From: Paenibacillus sp. 1_12
Lineage (GTDB): Bacteria; Bacillota; Bacilli; Paenibacillales; NBRC-103111
Direction: 5' to 3'
DNA: 64,000 nt
Assembly (NCBI RefSeq): GCF_900114475.1
Contig: NZ_FOTE01000015.1
Location: forward strand, 62,001-126,000
Positions 1 to 7,271 of this stretch are shown here, piece by piece. The position numbers and the translations under genes were made by a program. Each line of letters opens with the position of its first letter. Within the stretch, counting starts at the first letter, position 1. The notes under the pieces were generated by a model that saw only the letters and a list, made by a program, of their open reading frames with translations, had not been told where the DNA came from and searched no databases.

Positions 1-46
1 GGGCTGCGAGTGCATAGAAGCTAAGCCATAGTCCATGGATTCTGGG

Positions 47-89
47 AGTCAGGTGAATCATTCCCGCTGTTCTCCGTATTCACCTGACT
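47..89. terminator. Hairpin, probable terminator of an upstream gene
   Basis: Two 12-bp arms (AGTCAGGTGAAT at 47-58 and its exact complement at 78-89) flank a 19-nt loop. No T-run follows directly, so the terminator call is weak. Nothing else is recognisable in positions 1-164. Confidence 0.35.
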
Positions 90-164
90 GCTAATTCATT
101 GATATGACGCTGGATCGGAGGTCCGTCACCCAAAATATCCCCTTGGACTAATCTCCAGATCCCG

Positions 165-1052
165 CTACTTCCCAGGCAGCAGCATATGAATAAACCGCTT
201 CGCCGCCGCAGATACGGGAACACCCTTGAGCGTAACAATACCGGCCTGCCGAGGCGGTATCGGCTCCTTCAGCTTAATTTCAACCAGCGTGCCCGATGAA
301 AGCTCGTGCGATACGAAATTACGGATCACATAAGCAATACCGAGTCCAATCCGTGCAAAATCAACCAGCAGATCAATGCTGCCCAGCTCAATTTCCGGCT
401 GAAGCTTCAAGCCGCGAGCTTCCGCAAAGCCGTCAGCATAACGACGAATACTACTACCCTTCTCTAACAACAGTAGTGGATACGTAACCAACCGCTCTAG
501 AGTAATCGGAGCTTGTGCCAGCGCCACATAGTCCCTGCCTGCCACGAACGTGTCCTGCAATACTACCGCTTCCTGCACTTGAAGCTGTTTATCTTCAATT
601 GGCAAATTGACAATGCCAAAATCAACCTTCCCCTGTCTCAATAAATCAATCGTTTCCTGTGTCGTCCGATTCGTCACTCGCAGCTTAATAAAAGGAAAAT
701 CATGGTGAAACCTCTCCACATGCGGCAGCAAAAAATGCTTGCATAACGTATCACTTGCACCTATAGTGATCTCCCCGCTGTGCAGCTCGTGTATCGAGGC
801 CATCTCCTTTTCTCCAGCTTCAATGAAATGGTACGCTTTCTCGATATAACGAAACAGCACCTCTCCCTCGTTTGTCAGCTTGACCCCTTTATAGGTCCGA
901 AAAAACAGCTTGCTCCCCAGTTTGCTCTCCAACTGCTTCACCGCATAACTCACAGCAGGCTGGGTAATGAAAAGCTCGTCTGCTGCTTTGGAAAAGCTCC
1001 CTGCCACAGCAATCTTATAAAAGACGCGATACCACTCTAAATTTTCCAGCAT
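165..1052 (-). CDS. LysR-family transcriptional regulator
   Basis: A 295-residue LysR-type regulator of normal family length. The N-terminal winged helix-turn-helix (about residues 1-60) shows the typical SFSKAADELFITQPAVS recognition segment, followed by a linker helix and a LysR substrate-binding domain (about 90-290). I chose the ATG at 1052 because AAGGTGG lies about 9 nt upstream; an earlier TTG at 1061 has no such site. It is divergent from the adenylosuccinate synthetase-like gene at 1166, the usual arrangement for a LysR regulator and its target. The effector is unknown. Control of that neighbour and of itself from the roughly 110-bp shared intergenic region is inferred. Confidence 0.88.
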   Translation of the reverse strand: MLENLEWYRVFYKIAVAGSFSKAADELFITQPAVSYAVKQLESKLGSKLFFRTYKGVKLTNEGEVLFRYIEKAYHFIEAGEKEMASIHELHSGEITIGASDTLCKHFLLPHVERFHHDFPFIKLRVTNRTTQETIDLLRQGKVDFGIVNLPIEDKQLQVQEAVVLQDTFVAGRDYVALAQAPITLERLVTYPLLLLEKGSSIRRYADGFAEARGLKLQPEIELGSIDLLVDFARIGLGIAYVIRNFVSHELSSGTLVEIKLKEPIPPRQAGIVTLKGVPVSAAAKRFIHMLLPGK

Positions 1053-1092
1053 AGATATCAACCACCTTTATATCCTATATCAATAATATCAA

Positions 1093-1122
1093 TTTAACTT
1101 ATATCCATATTTTGATTATACT
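1093..1122 (+). promoter_or_regulatory. Candidate sigma-A promoter of the purA-like gene
   Basis: TTTAAC (1093-1098) and TATACT (1117-1122) are 18 nt apart. The implied transcript start near 1129 lies downstream of codons of the longest possible frame, which supports translation from the ATG at 1166. The AT-rich region also has overlapping ATCAATAATATCAAT-like sequence that could bind the divergent LysR protein. Confidence 0.5.
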
Positions 1123-1165
1123 GAAACCTGTAGAAGCAATCAATATGAAGAAAGAGGCGATGGAT

Positions 1166-2446
1166 ATGCCGGTTACGGCTATTGTGGGAGCGAATTGGGG
1201 AGATGAAGGCAAAGGGAAGATGACGGATGCATGGGCATCTCAATCTGATTATGTAGTACGTTATCAAGGAGGAAGCAATGCAGGTCATACGATTATTAAT
1301 GACTATGGCAAATTCGTACTCAACTTGCTGCCCTCTGGTGTATTTGACCCTCATGTAGTCAATGTGATCGGACCCGGAGTTGCCCTTAACATATCGGATC
1401 TGATGAAGGAATGGAACAATCTGCAAGCACGAGGTATTCCCACACCACAGCTGGCTGTCTCGGAGCGTGCTCAGGTGCTTATGCCCTACCATATCCGTTT
1501 TGACGAGCTGGAGGAAGCGAGACTCGGGGCAAATAGCTTTGGCTCGACCAAAATGGGTATTTCTCCGTTTTATGCGGACAAATATGCAAAGCTCGGCATT
1601 CAGGTCTCCGAGCTCTATGATGCAGAGCGTTTACGAAACCGGCTGGAAGCCGCTCTTGCAGCTAAAAACGTGCTGCTCCAGCATCTGTACGGGGAACCTC
1701 CTATTCAGGTAGAGGAACTGGTACCCGAATTAATGAAGCTGGCCGCATGGCTGAAGCCTTTTGTTACGGATACGACTACTATGCTGAATCAAGCTTTGGC
1801 AGAAGGGAAACACATACTGGTTGAAGGTCAGCTCGGCTCGCTGCGTGATCCTGATCATGGTATCTATCCATTTACGACTTCATCCTCTACTTTGGCAGGC
1901 TTTGCCTCGATAGGCGCAGGAATTCCACCTCACTCGATTCAGCGTGTTCTTGCGGTAGTAAAAGCATACTCAAGCTGTGTCGGTGCCGGACCTTTTGTGA
2001 TGGAGCTTGAAGGTGATGCTGCTGAAGAACTGCGCAAACGTGGTGGTGATGCGGGAGAATACGGAGCCAAAACCGGACGCCCACGACGGGTAGGCTGGTT
2101 CGATGCAGTCGCAACCCGATATGGATGTTTGCTGCAGGGAGCCACTGAGGTGGCTTTAACTAACCTCGATGTACTCGGCTATCTGGATGAAATTCCGATC
2201 TGTACTGCTTATGAGCTGAATGGCGTCAATACCCTAACGTTTCCGGTACCCGAGCAGCTTAGTTATGCCCGTCCTGTGATCGAATCGGTACCAGGTTGGA
2301 AATGCGACATCTCGCACATCCGACGGTTTGAGGATTTACCCGAGCAGGCACAAGCCTATGTCGCCTTACTGGAAAAGCTAATCCAGACACCCATCCGTTG
2401 GGTATCCAATGGCCCGAACCGCGAGCAGCTGATGGAAAGAGTCTGA
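1166..2446 (+). CDS. purA: Adenylosuccinate synthetase paralogue (PurA-like)
   Basis: A 426-residue protein, the usual PurA length (about 430). PurA joins IMP and aspartate with GTP, the first committed step to AMP. Seen: the P-loop GDEGKGK with the catalytic Asp at residue 13, NAGHT with the catalytic His, DHGIYPFTTSS, TGRPRR, and NLDVL near the guanine-binding site. Departures from canonical PurA: TTGRGIGP is STKMGISP, the inter-subunit Arg that contacts the IMP phosphate (Arg143 in E. coli) aligns with Lys, and the Gln of EGAQG is Leu (EGQLG). The start at 1166 has AGAGGCG 8 nt upstream and gives the standard N-terminus; ATGs at 1145 and 1160 are alternatives. It is divergent from a LysR regulator and remote from the pur operon, so it may be a second, specialised copy. 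No other purA is in this window. Confidence 0.85.
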   Translation: MPVTAIVGANWGDEGKGKMTDAWASQSDYVVRYQGGSNAGHTIINDYGKFVLNLLPSGVFDPHVVNVIGPGVALNISDLMKEWNNLQARGIPTPQLAVSERAQVLMPYHIRFDELEEARLGANSFGSTKMGISPFYADKYAKLGIQVSELYDAERLRNRLEAALAAKNVLLQHLYGEPPIQVEELVPELMKLAAWLKPFVTDTTTMLNQALAEGKHILVEGQLGSLRDPDHGIYPFTTSSSTLAGFASIGAGIPPHSIQRVLAVVKAYSSCVGAGPFVMELEGDAAEELRKRGGDAGEYGAKTGRPRRVGWFDAVATRYGCLLQGATEVALTNLDVLGYLDEIPICTAYELNGVNTLTFPVPEQLSYARPVIESVPGWKCDISHIRRFEDLPEQAQAYVALLEKLIQTPIRWVSNGPNREQLMERV

Positions 2447-2461
2447 CTCTCTCTTCGCCAC

Positions 2462-2500
2462 AATAACCGCTCTATCTCCCTGCGGGTATAGGCGGTTATT
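2462..2500 (+). terminator. Terminator-like hairpin after the purA-like gene
   Basis: AATAACCGC (2462-2470) pairs with GCGGTTATT (2492-2500), with an inner GC-rich loop. It lies 15 nt after the stop codon and ahead of the convergent peroxiredoxin gene. Confidence 0.55.
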
Positions 2501-2544
2501 GGATTTGTTATCAAACGCGGGTGTTCGACAAGCTTTATCTGATT

Positions 2545-3012
2545 TTATAGCGACTTGATTGTTTCCAGCACTTCAGCTACGTGTCCATCGACCTGAACAA
2601 CACGCCATTCCTTGATCAAAATGCCTTGTTCATCGATCAAAAATGTAGAACGCTCCACACCATAAAACTGATTTCCATCTCTTTCACGAAGCTTCCACAC
2701 CCCAAATTGCTCGCAAACCTGATGCTCAACATCACTAAGCAGCAAAAAGGGAAGCTGGTATTCGCTAATGAATTGATTATGGGAGGCCAGATCATCTGGA
2801 CTGATCCCGATAACCTCGGTATTGAGTTGACCAAATTGGCCGTTAAAATCTCTAAATTCACACGATTCCTTCGTGCAGCCAGGCGTCATGTCCTTCGGGT
2901 AAAAGTAGATCAGTACTCTCTTGCCCAAAAAATCGCTCAGGGAAACTTCGGCTCCATTCGCCGCAGGCAAAGTGAAATCTGGTACTGCTTGTTGAACTTG
3001 AACAGTTGTCAT
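2545..3012 (-). CDS. bcp: Thioredoxin-dependent thiol peroxidase, Bcp/PrxQ peroxiredoxin
   Basis: A 155-residue cytoplasmic peroxiredoxin that reduces H2O2 and organic hydroperoxides using a cysteine recycled by thioredoxin. The active-site block TPGCTKESCEFRD has the peroxidatic Cys and a second Cys five residues on, the hallmark of the Bcp/PrxQ class. The N-terminal VQQAVPDFTLPAANG and the length are typical. It converges on the purA-like gene and has a candidate PerR box about 90 nt upstream. A thioredoxin gene is at 33280-33603 but not adjacent. Confidence 0.93.
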   Translation of the reverse strand: MTTVQVQQAVPDFTLPAANGAEVSLSDFLGKRVLIYFYPKDMTPGCTKESCEFRDFNGQFGQLNTEVIGISPDDLASHNQFISEYQLPFLLLSDVEHQVCEQFGVWKLRERDGNQFYGVERSTFLIDEQGILIKEWRVVQVDGHVAEVLETIKSL

Positions 3013-3100
3013 GGGTTTGGCTCCTTCACGGTTATGATCGTTATGGGGATTAGGACTCTTTCACATATGCAGCTGCTCTGTGATCGTTAATCCCATATTA

Positions 3101-3115
3101 CCATAATTATCATAA
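3101..3115 (-). promoter_or_regulatory. Candidate PerR box upstream of bcp
   Basis: On the minus strand the 15-mer reads TTATGATAATTATGG. It matches 12 of 15 positions of the Bacillus PerR consensus (TTATAAT-N-ATTATAA) and keeps the 7-1-7 symmetry. It lies 89 nt upstream of the bcp start. PerR control of a peroxiredoxin is plausible but inferred from the motif alone. Confidence 0.4.
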
Positions 3116-3267
3116 ACCCGTCTCATGCAGCGGCCATCCGACTGGATAGCACGTTGTATTTAATCGTTATCATTTTGTCATCGAACTGAAATGAAGTATT
3201 CATCTTCTCAACATGTTGTTGGGCTATACTAATCCATGACCCCCTTTTAAAATATAGTTTTACTTAA

Positions 3268-3300
3268 GACCCGCAGCCCGTTGCTTGCGGGTCTCTTTTT
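3268..3300 (+). terminator. Rho-independent terminator, left copy of a duplicated hairpin
   Basis: AGACCCGCA (3268-3276) and TGCGGGTCT (3287-3295) form a stem followed by a T-run to 3300. A nearly identical 28-nt hairpin (3 mismatches) is at 5342-5369, just after the sulfatase gene, so the two bracket the permease remnants and the sulfatase. Confidence 0.6.
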
Positions 3301-3308
3301 GTCTATAG

Positions 3309-3461
3309 GATTACGAACGAACATCCTCCACTGCCCCTTATTACCGCTTGAGCAGCTACAGCATAGCCGTGGGCTTGTTCAAATCGGTTATTGGGCTGAT
3401 TCTGGTCATTTTATCCAACTATCTGGCCCAAAAGCTTGGCGAAGAGGACGTAAATTGGTAG
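3309..3461 (+). pseudogene. C-terminal remnant of an LplB-type sugar ABC permease
   Basis: One open frame with no start codon, ending with TAG at 3459-3461, encodes about 50 residues. Its core SYSIAVGLFKSVIGLILVIL and the end AQKLGEEDVNW match the conserved C-terminus of LplB-like permeases (ATAVGLF...VGLILVLxxNxLAKKxGEEGLW), the membrane subunits of Paenibacillus oligosaccharide importers. A stop at 3306-3308 and the terminator hairpin lie directly upstream, so about 80% of the gene is missing. It is followed by an intact ribosome-binding site for the second remnant, as in a normal permease pair. Confidence 0.75.
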
Positions 3462-3479
3462 GATAAGGAGGAAACACAA

Positions 3480-3740
3480 ATGAAAATCCACAATGCGTGC
3501 AGCCTGATGCCCCAATCGGTTAATGTTTCTTTGCTCGGCTGCTGATACTAGTCACCGTCTTCCCATTCCATTACTTATTGATCGTATCGCTAACCGATTC
3601 AGCAGAATATTTATTTAATAAAAGGACGCTGTTCCCGATGCAGCGGAGCTTCGCCTCGTATGTGTATTTGCTCTGATCATGTATCTGTTTTGCAAAAGCA
3701 TGTTGCCAAAGGAGCTATGGTAGGTTCAGTAAAAGGATGA
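3480..3740 (+). pseudogene. Internally deleted YtcP-type sugar ABC permease
   Basis: AAGGAGG at 3465-3471 precedes an ATG at 3480 (MKIHNA...), which reaches a stop at 3543. A shifted frame (3530-3676) then reads LVTVFPFHYLLIVSLTDS...LFPMQRSFASYVYLL, the recognisable N-terminal transmembrane region of YtcP permeases. A third frame (to TGA 3738-3740) reads QKHVAKGAMVGSVKG, the typical C-terminus of the same family. A complete family member has about 290 residues; here the middle, including the EAA loop, is deleted and frameshifts separate the ends. The gene is dead. It lies immediately upstream of the sulfatase. Confidence 0.75.
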
Positions 3741-3769
3741 CAATTCAATAGTATCGGAGGTCTATGGTT

Positions 3770-5287
3770 ATGGAATCAACCAAACCAAACATTATTTTTC
3801 TGATGACGGACCAGCAGCGATGGGACTGTCTGGGGCAATTTAACGAGCACATTCAAACACCAAATCTGGACAAGCTAGCAGAACGAGGTATCACCTACAA
3901 TCAAGCGGTTTGTCAGGCACCCATGTGCGTACCGAGCCGCAGCTCTATGATGTTTGGTTTCTACCCGTCGCAGCTTGGCGTACGTACGAATCACGGCGGT
4001 TTATATGAAGAGCAGAGACTGCCTTCCGAGCCATTGCCGGAGCTGATGCGACGTGCAGGCTACCATACAGCCGGATTTGGCAAGACACACTGGAATCATG
4101 GGCTGCATAACCCGCTTCCCCCTACACGGGGATTTGATGTACGGGCCGTTGGTCTGGCGAGGAACAGCGGACATTATGAGCAGGGTGCTGCTATGATGGG
4201 TGATCTGGAGCCAGATGGGTTACAAGCCTATCACGAAGAAACAAAACACTATGGCAGCGGCGAGGAAAATGCAAATGGCTACATCGGAGCAACAAGCCAA
4301 ATTCCGATGGAGCATCATCGGGACGGCTGGGTAGCCGAGCAGTGTCTCAGCTTTATTGAGAAAGGGATCGATCAGACCAAGCCCTTGTTCCTATACTTGT
4401 CCTTTCTGAAGCCTCACGCCGGCTTTAACGTTCCCAAAGAGTTTGAAGAATTGTACCAGCTGGACGAAATACCCGATATTGCCCAGCCCCCATGGCTTGA
4501 TGAAACCGCCACACACCTCGCTTCCGAAGATGAAGCCAGCGCTGAGAGCAATTATTCGAAGCGCAGAGCCGTCTGGGAAACGCTTACGCCAGAGGAACGC
4601 AAGCGGACAACCCTTCGCTACTGGGCAAACTGCTCCTGGCTTGACCATTATTTTGGACGTGTGCTTGATGGTCTGGAGCGTCAGGGCATTCTCGATAACG
4701 CACTCATCGTATTCGTATCGGATCACGGGGAGATGCTAGGCGAGCGCCGTTACCGGTTCAGCAAATACTGCTTGTACGACAGCAGCGTCCGTGTACCCAT
4801 GATCCTCGCCGGCTCTTACATTCCCGAAGCCCGTCGGGGAACGGTGGACGAACGACCGGCCGAGTTGATTGATCTTGTCCCCACCTTAAGCGAAGTGGCT
4901 GGTTTGTCTCGCAATCCATTGCTGCCGGGGCTGGATTTGTTCGGGAGCTTGCAGCGACAAGGAACCTTTTGCGAGCTGCATGCAAAAACAGCATCTGCGC
5001 ATCATACCCCTCCAGGCTTGATGTGGCGCAAGAAGGATTGGAAGCTCATTCTTTACATGAGTGGCACGTTGAGCGAAGCGGTAGGCAGAGTTGACCAATA
5101 TCAGGGTGAGCTATACGATCTCGCTGAAGATCCTAATGAGTGGCACAATCTGTATGCAGATGAGACCCATGCTGGAATTCGGGAACGAATGACCGGGGAG
5201 CTGCTCATGCATTTGGCTTGCACTTGGTCGAGGGGGCCCATGTTCTACGATAATCGCGGATTTGAGGCGTTGGACGTAAACGTTTGA
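3770..5287 (+). CDS. Type I sulfatase (arylsulfatase/alkaline phosphatase superfamily)
   Basis: A 505-residue sulfatase. Seen: N-terminal PNIIFLMTDQQRWD metal-binding segment, then CVPSR at about residue 53, the formylglycine motif (C-x-P-S-R) whose Cys must be oxidised to formylglycine; later FVSDHGEMLGERRYRFSKY with further metal and active-site residues. There is no signal peptide, so it should act in the cytoplasm on imported sulfated sugars or other sulfate esters. I chose ATG 3770 because GGAGG is 9 nt upstream; ATG 3764 would be only 3 nt from it. Upstream are two decayed sugar ABC permease genes, suggesting a sulfated-glycan uptake locus that lost its transporter. No formylglycine-generating enzyme is in the window. 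Substrate is unknown. Confidence 0.9.
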   Translation: MESTKPNIIFLMTDQQRWDCLGQFNEHIQTPNLDKLAERGITYNQAVCQAPMCVPSRSSMMFGFYPSQLGVRTNHGGLYEEQRLPSEPLPELMRRAGYHTAGFGKTHWNHGLHNPLPPTRGFDVRAVGLARNSGHYEQGAAMMGDLEPDGLQAYHEETKHYGSGEENANGYIGATSQIPMEHHRDGWVAEQCLSFIEKGIDQTKPLFLYLSFLKPHAGFNVPKEFEELYQLDEIPDIAQPPWLDETATHLASEDEASAESNYSKRRAVWETLTPEERKRTTLRYWANCSWLDHYFGRVLDGLERQGILDNALIVFVSDHGEMLGERRYRFSKYCLYDSSVRVPMILAGSYIPEARRGTVDERPAELIDLVPTLSEVAGLSRNPLLPGLDLFGSLQRQGTFCELHAKTASAHHTPPGLMWRKKDWKLILYMSGTLSEAVGRVDQYQGELYDLAEDPNEWHNLYADETHAGIRERMTGELLMHLACTWSRGPMFYDNRGFEALDVNV

Positions 5288-5341
5288 AGCCTTTTATTCA
5301 TACGAATACATTAACCTCCTGTTATAAAAAAGTTTGATTGA

Positions 5342-5369
5342 AGACCCGCAGCTCGTTGTCTGCGGGTCT
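5342..5369 (+). terminator. Hairpin, right copy of the duplicated element
   Basis: AGACCCGCA / TGCGGGTCT arms, identical to the hairpin at 3268-3295 apart from three loop-side changes. It lies 55 nt after the sulfatase stop codon. The T-run is interrupted (CTCTTGG), so it should terminate less well than the left copy. Confidence 0.5.
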
Positions 5370-5381
5370 CTTGGTGTATTT

Positions 5382-5407
5382 GTTTCGGCTTCATAGCAGC
5401 AGGGTAA
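5382..5407 (+). promoter_or_regulatory. Candidate sigma-B promoter
   Basis: GTTTCG (5382-5387), 14 nt, GGGTAA (5402-5407). This closely fits the Bacillus sigma-B consensus (GTTTAA - 12 to 15 nt - GGGTAT) and sits 45 nt upstream of the GlsB-like start. It uses the same two hexamers and spacing as the candidate ahead of rsbV. Confidence 0.7.
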
Positions 5408-5451
5408 TAGACACCATGGAAGGAAACCTAATCCGAAAGGAGCGTGATGAC

Positions 5452-5712
5452 ATGGTAGGCGTCATAGTAACCATTATCATGGCAATCGTAATCGGAGCTA
5501 TTGGTTCCGCAATAGCACCGGGCGGAATGCCGGGCGGCATCCTCGGGTCCATGATTGCCGGATTTGTTGGAGCATGGCTCGGCAGCTGGCTGCTGGGAGC
5601 ATGGGGTCCTGTTATCGGAGGCTTCGCCGTATTACCTGCAATTATTGGGGCTGCATTGTTTGTATTCCTATTGACTTTATTGTCAAGAACGATCAACAGC
5701 AGATCCTACTAG
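5452..5712 (+). CDS. GlsB/YeaQ/YmgE-family stress membrane protein
   Basis: An 86-residue, almost entirely hydrophobic protein with three predicted membrane segments and glycine-rich turns (APGGMPGGILGSMIAGFVGAWLG in part), as in the transglycosylase-associated GlsB/YeaQ family. These are small general-stress membrane proteins of unclear biochemical role. The start at 5452 has GAAAGGAG upstream; a longer frame from 5338 would run through the hairpin and the sigma-B promoter and is unlikely. It is probably co-transcribed with the YtxH gene 57 nt downstream. Confidence 0.82.
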   Translation: MVGVIVTIIMAIVIGAIGSAIAPGGMPGGILGSMIAGFVGAWLGSWLLGAWGPVIGGFAVLPAIIGAALFVFLLTLLSRTINSRSY

Positions 5713-5769
5713 TGGGTGTTCAAAAAGTCAAAGTAATTACACAAAAAAACAAAATAGGAGTGGTTAATC

Positions 5770-6228
5770 ATGAGTACAGTATCGAATCGCAGCAACGTAG
5801 TCACAGCAACAATTATTGGAGGTGCAGTAGGTGCAATCGTCGCTCTATTGTTGGCACCTAAATCAGGTCGTGAGCTTAGAGAAGATATTAAAGACACGGT
5901 TCAAACCCTGCAATCCAAAAGCTCTGAATGGGTAGAACAAGCAAAAACAACGACAGCAGACGCGATTCAATTAGTTTCCGAGCATGGCTCTGAGCTGTTG
6001 GACAAAGCCAAGAGCGCTGCTGACAGTGCTGCACAATCCGCTCGCAATGCTACGGAATCGATTGCCCAGGCCGTTCATACAACGACTGATCAAGCCGCCG
6101 ATTCGATTCATCGAGTCACTGATCAAGCTGCTGAGTCTTCACATAAAGCGACAGATACGGCAGCTAATGCAACCCATCAAGCGATTCATGAGACTAAAAA
6201 ATTAGATGCTGTTGGCAGCAAAAGCTAA
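5770..6228 (+). CDS. YtxH-domain general stress protein
   Basis: 152 residues. An N-terminal glycine-rich membrane segment (about residues 12-30, IIGGAVGAIVALLLAPKSG) is followed by GRELREDIKD, the YtxH family signature, then a long Ala/Thr/Gln/Ser-rich helical tail. The tail contains degenerate repeats of the type TDQAADSIHRVTDQAAESSH, similar to LEA-like amphipathic repeats. AGGAG precedes the ATG. It likely belongs to the sigma-B unit with the preceding gene, since YtxH is a known general-stress protein in Bacillus. Biochemical function is not established. Confidence 0.82.
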   Translation: MSTVSNRSNVVTATIIGGAVGAIVALLLAPKSGRELREDIKDTVQTLQSKSSEWVEQAKTTTADAIQLVSEHGSELLDKAKSAADSAAQSARNATESIAQAVHTTTDQAADSIHRVTDQAAESSHKATDTAANATHQAIHETKKLDAVGSKS

Positions 6229-6266
6229 TTAAATGATGACAAGCACACAGCATCCTAAAAAAATCT

Positions 6267-6303
6267 AGAACGGTTCCCAGCTTTAATGGGAACCGTTCTT
6301 TCT
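6267..6303 (+). terminator. Rho-independent terminator
   Basis: A perfect 13-bp stem (AGAACGGTTCCCA at 6267-6279, complement at 6287-6299) followed by TTCTTT. It ends the GlsB-YtxH transcription unit. Confidence 0.88.
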
Positions 6304-6751
6304 TTGCTGCAGTTCCTTAAATGCTGATGATCCACATTACAGAAAGAGACTATAGAATGAACTGACGATTGTGACAACCATACCATTCCAATAAAACTAG
6401 AGAAACAAACCCGATAAGGAATATGAGATTAAAAAAAACACACAGCCTAAGCGGAGATAGCGAGCTCTTTTGGAGGAGAAACGAAGTGTTCGCCACGAAG
6501 TATTCGCCTTTGCTGACGGATCTCCACCCCTATGGGGCTATAAGAATAGAATGAATCCTGCTGCAACAGCGATTGGAAGAACGGTCTGCATTCGCTACGC
6601 CACGCTGCTGTCCAGTTGTTGGGTTCATCAGAGCAACTGGATCGGGGATACATCCGAACGCTCTGAACTGGTCGAGTGTCTCCCAGCCGCCGTAGAAGTC
6701 TTATGTACCTCTTCGAAACGCTTACTCTATATGCGCGCTCATCATATGCAG
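6304..6751. other. Intergenic stretch without a supported gene; short tandem repeat
   Basis: No frame here has convincing coding character. Seen: two adjacent near-identical 13-14-mers, CGAAGTGTTCGCCA at 6482-6495 and CGAAGTATTCGCC at 6496-6508, followed by TTTG. The words resemble the AAGCGTTAGCGTTCGCCTTTG core of the palindromic elements in the pur operon, so this may be a degenerate relative. Confidence 0.35.
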
Positions 6752-6793
6752 AAAAGGATGGCCCAGCAGGACTCTCCCCGCTGCCATCCTTTT
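6752..6793. terminator. Bidirectional terminator hairpin
   Basis: AAAAGGATGGC (from 6752) pairs with GCCATCCTTTT (to about 6792). A-rich and T-rich edges on both sides allow termination of the minus-strand gene that ends at 6828. Confidence 0.6.
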
Positions 6794-6827
6794 GTATTAT
6801 TGTATGAGTCTAACCCATTACGAGACC

Positions 6828-7145
6828 TTACTTTTCTAACAGCTGCAATAATTGCTCAGGTTCTTTTCTTTCATTAAGCAGTTGGCCAACGTGAATCTTA
6901 GGCCGATCCGGTTTAACAAAATGTCCATTTTCCAGATAGTAGCCCTTCTCTTTAGCAGTAGCATGCAGCTTGCAGAAGTGTTCCGCCGCAACGATTGCTT
7001 CCTCTAATCGAGTGAATGTCTCCAACACGTTTCCTTTTCCTAAGGGATTTGATTTAGATTGAATACTTACCTGATAGGAGTTTGAATCTGTCTCATGCAC
7101 CAATACCTCACTGCCATCACAGGTAATACTGTGTTTGATCGTCAT
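6828..7145 (-). CDS. Conserved hypothetical small protein, probable sigma-B target
   Basis: 105 residues from ATG 7145, which has AAGGTGG 8 nt upstream (a GTG at 7157 is less likely). It is a soluble, mixed alpha/beta-looking protein with no motif I recognise. It starts MTIKHSITC, has a central FTRLEEAIVAAEHFCKLHAT helix and ends in a charged helix. It lies just downstream of sigB, separated by a terminator, and has its own sigma-B-like promoter, so a stress-related role is inferred from regulation only. Confidence 0.65.
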   Translation of the reverse strand: MTIKHSITCDGSEVLVHETDSNSYQVSIQSKSNPLGKGNVLETFTRLEEAIVAAEHFCKLHATAKEKGYYLENGHFVKPDRPKIHVGQLLNERKEPEQLLQLLEK

Positions 7146-7193
7146 AACATCCACCACCTTTATGAGTTGTACTACTGGAGTTCCTACTACTTA

Positions 7194-7219
7194 TTACCCG
7201 TTGGATACACCCATGAATC
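7194..7219 (-). promoter_or_regulatory. Candidate sigma-B promoter
   Basis: On the minus strand: GATTCA (7214-7219), 14 nt, GGGTAA (7194-7199), 49 nt upstream of ATG 7145. The -10 matches the other sigma-B candidates in this window; the -35 is weaker. Confidence 0.5.
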
Positions 7220-7225
7220 AAATTA

Positions 7226-7251
7226 AAAACACGCCCCTCAGGACGTGTTTT
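7226..7251 (-). terminator. Terminator of the rsbV-rsbW-sigB operon
   Basis: AAAACACG (7226-7233) and CGTGTTTT (7244-7251) form a stem with GC-rich inner pairs. On the minus strand it is followed by T-rich sequence. It begins about 20 nt after the sigB stop codon. Confidence 0.65.
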
Positions 7252-7271
7252 ACAGTAAGTATCTATCATAG

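Noticed and set aside
3281-3466. Plus-strand frame of 61 codons beginning inside the terminator hairpin
   Set aside because: The neighbouring frame is the one that encodes the conserved LplB C-terminus; this frame is its shadow.
5391-5696. Minus-strand frame of 101 codons opposite the GlsB-like gene
   Set aside because: Antisense shadow of a glycine/alanine-rich gene; no start signals. The same applies to long antisense frames inside purA, the kinases, purL and the RND gene.
6470-6877. Plus-strand open frame of 135 codons in the gap after the YtxH gene
   Set aside because: It crosses a terminator hairpin and the convergent gene's 3' end, has no family resemblance and an odd composition; it looks like chance.
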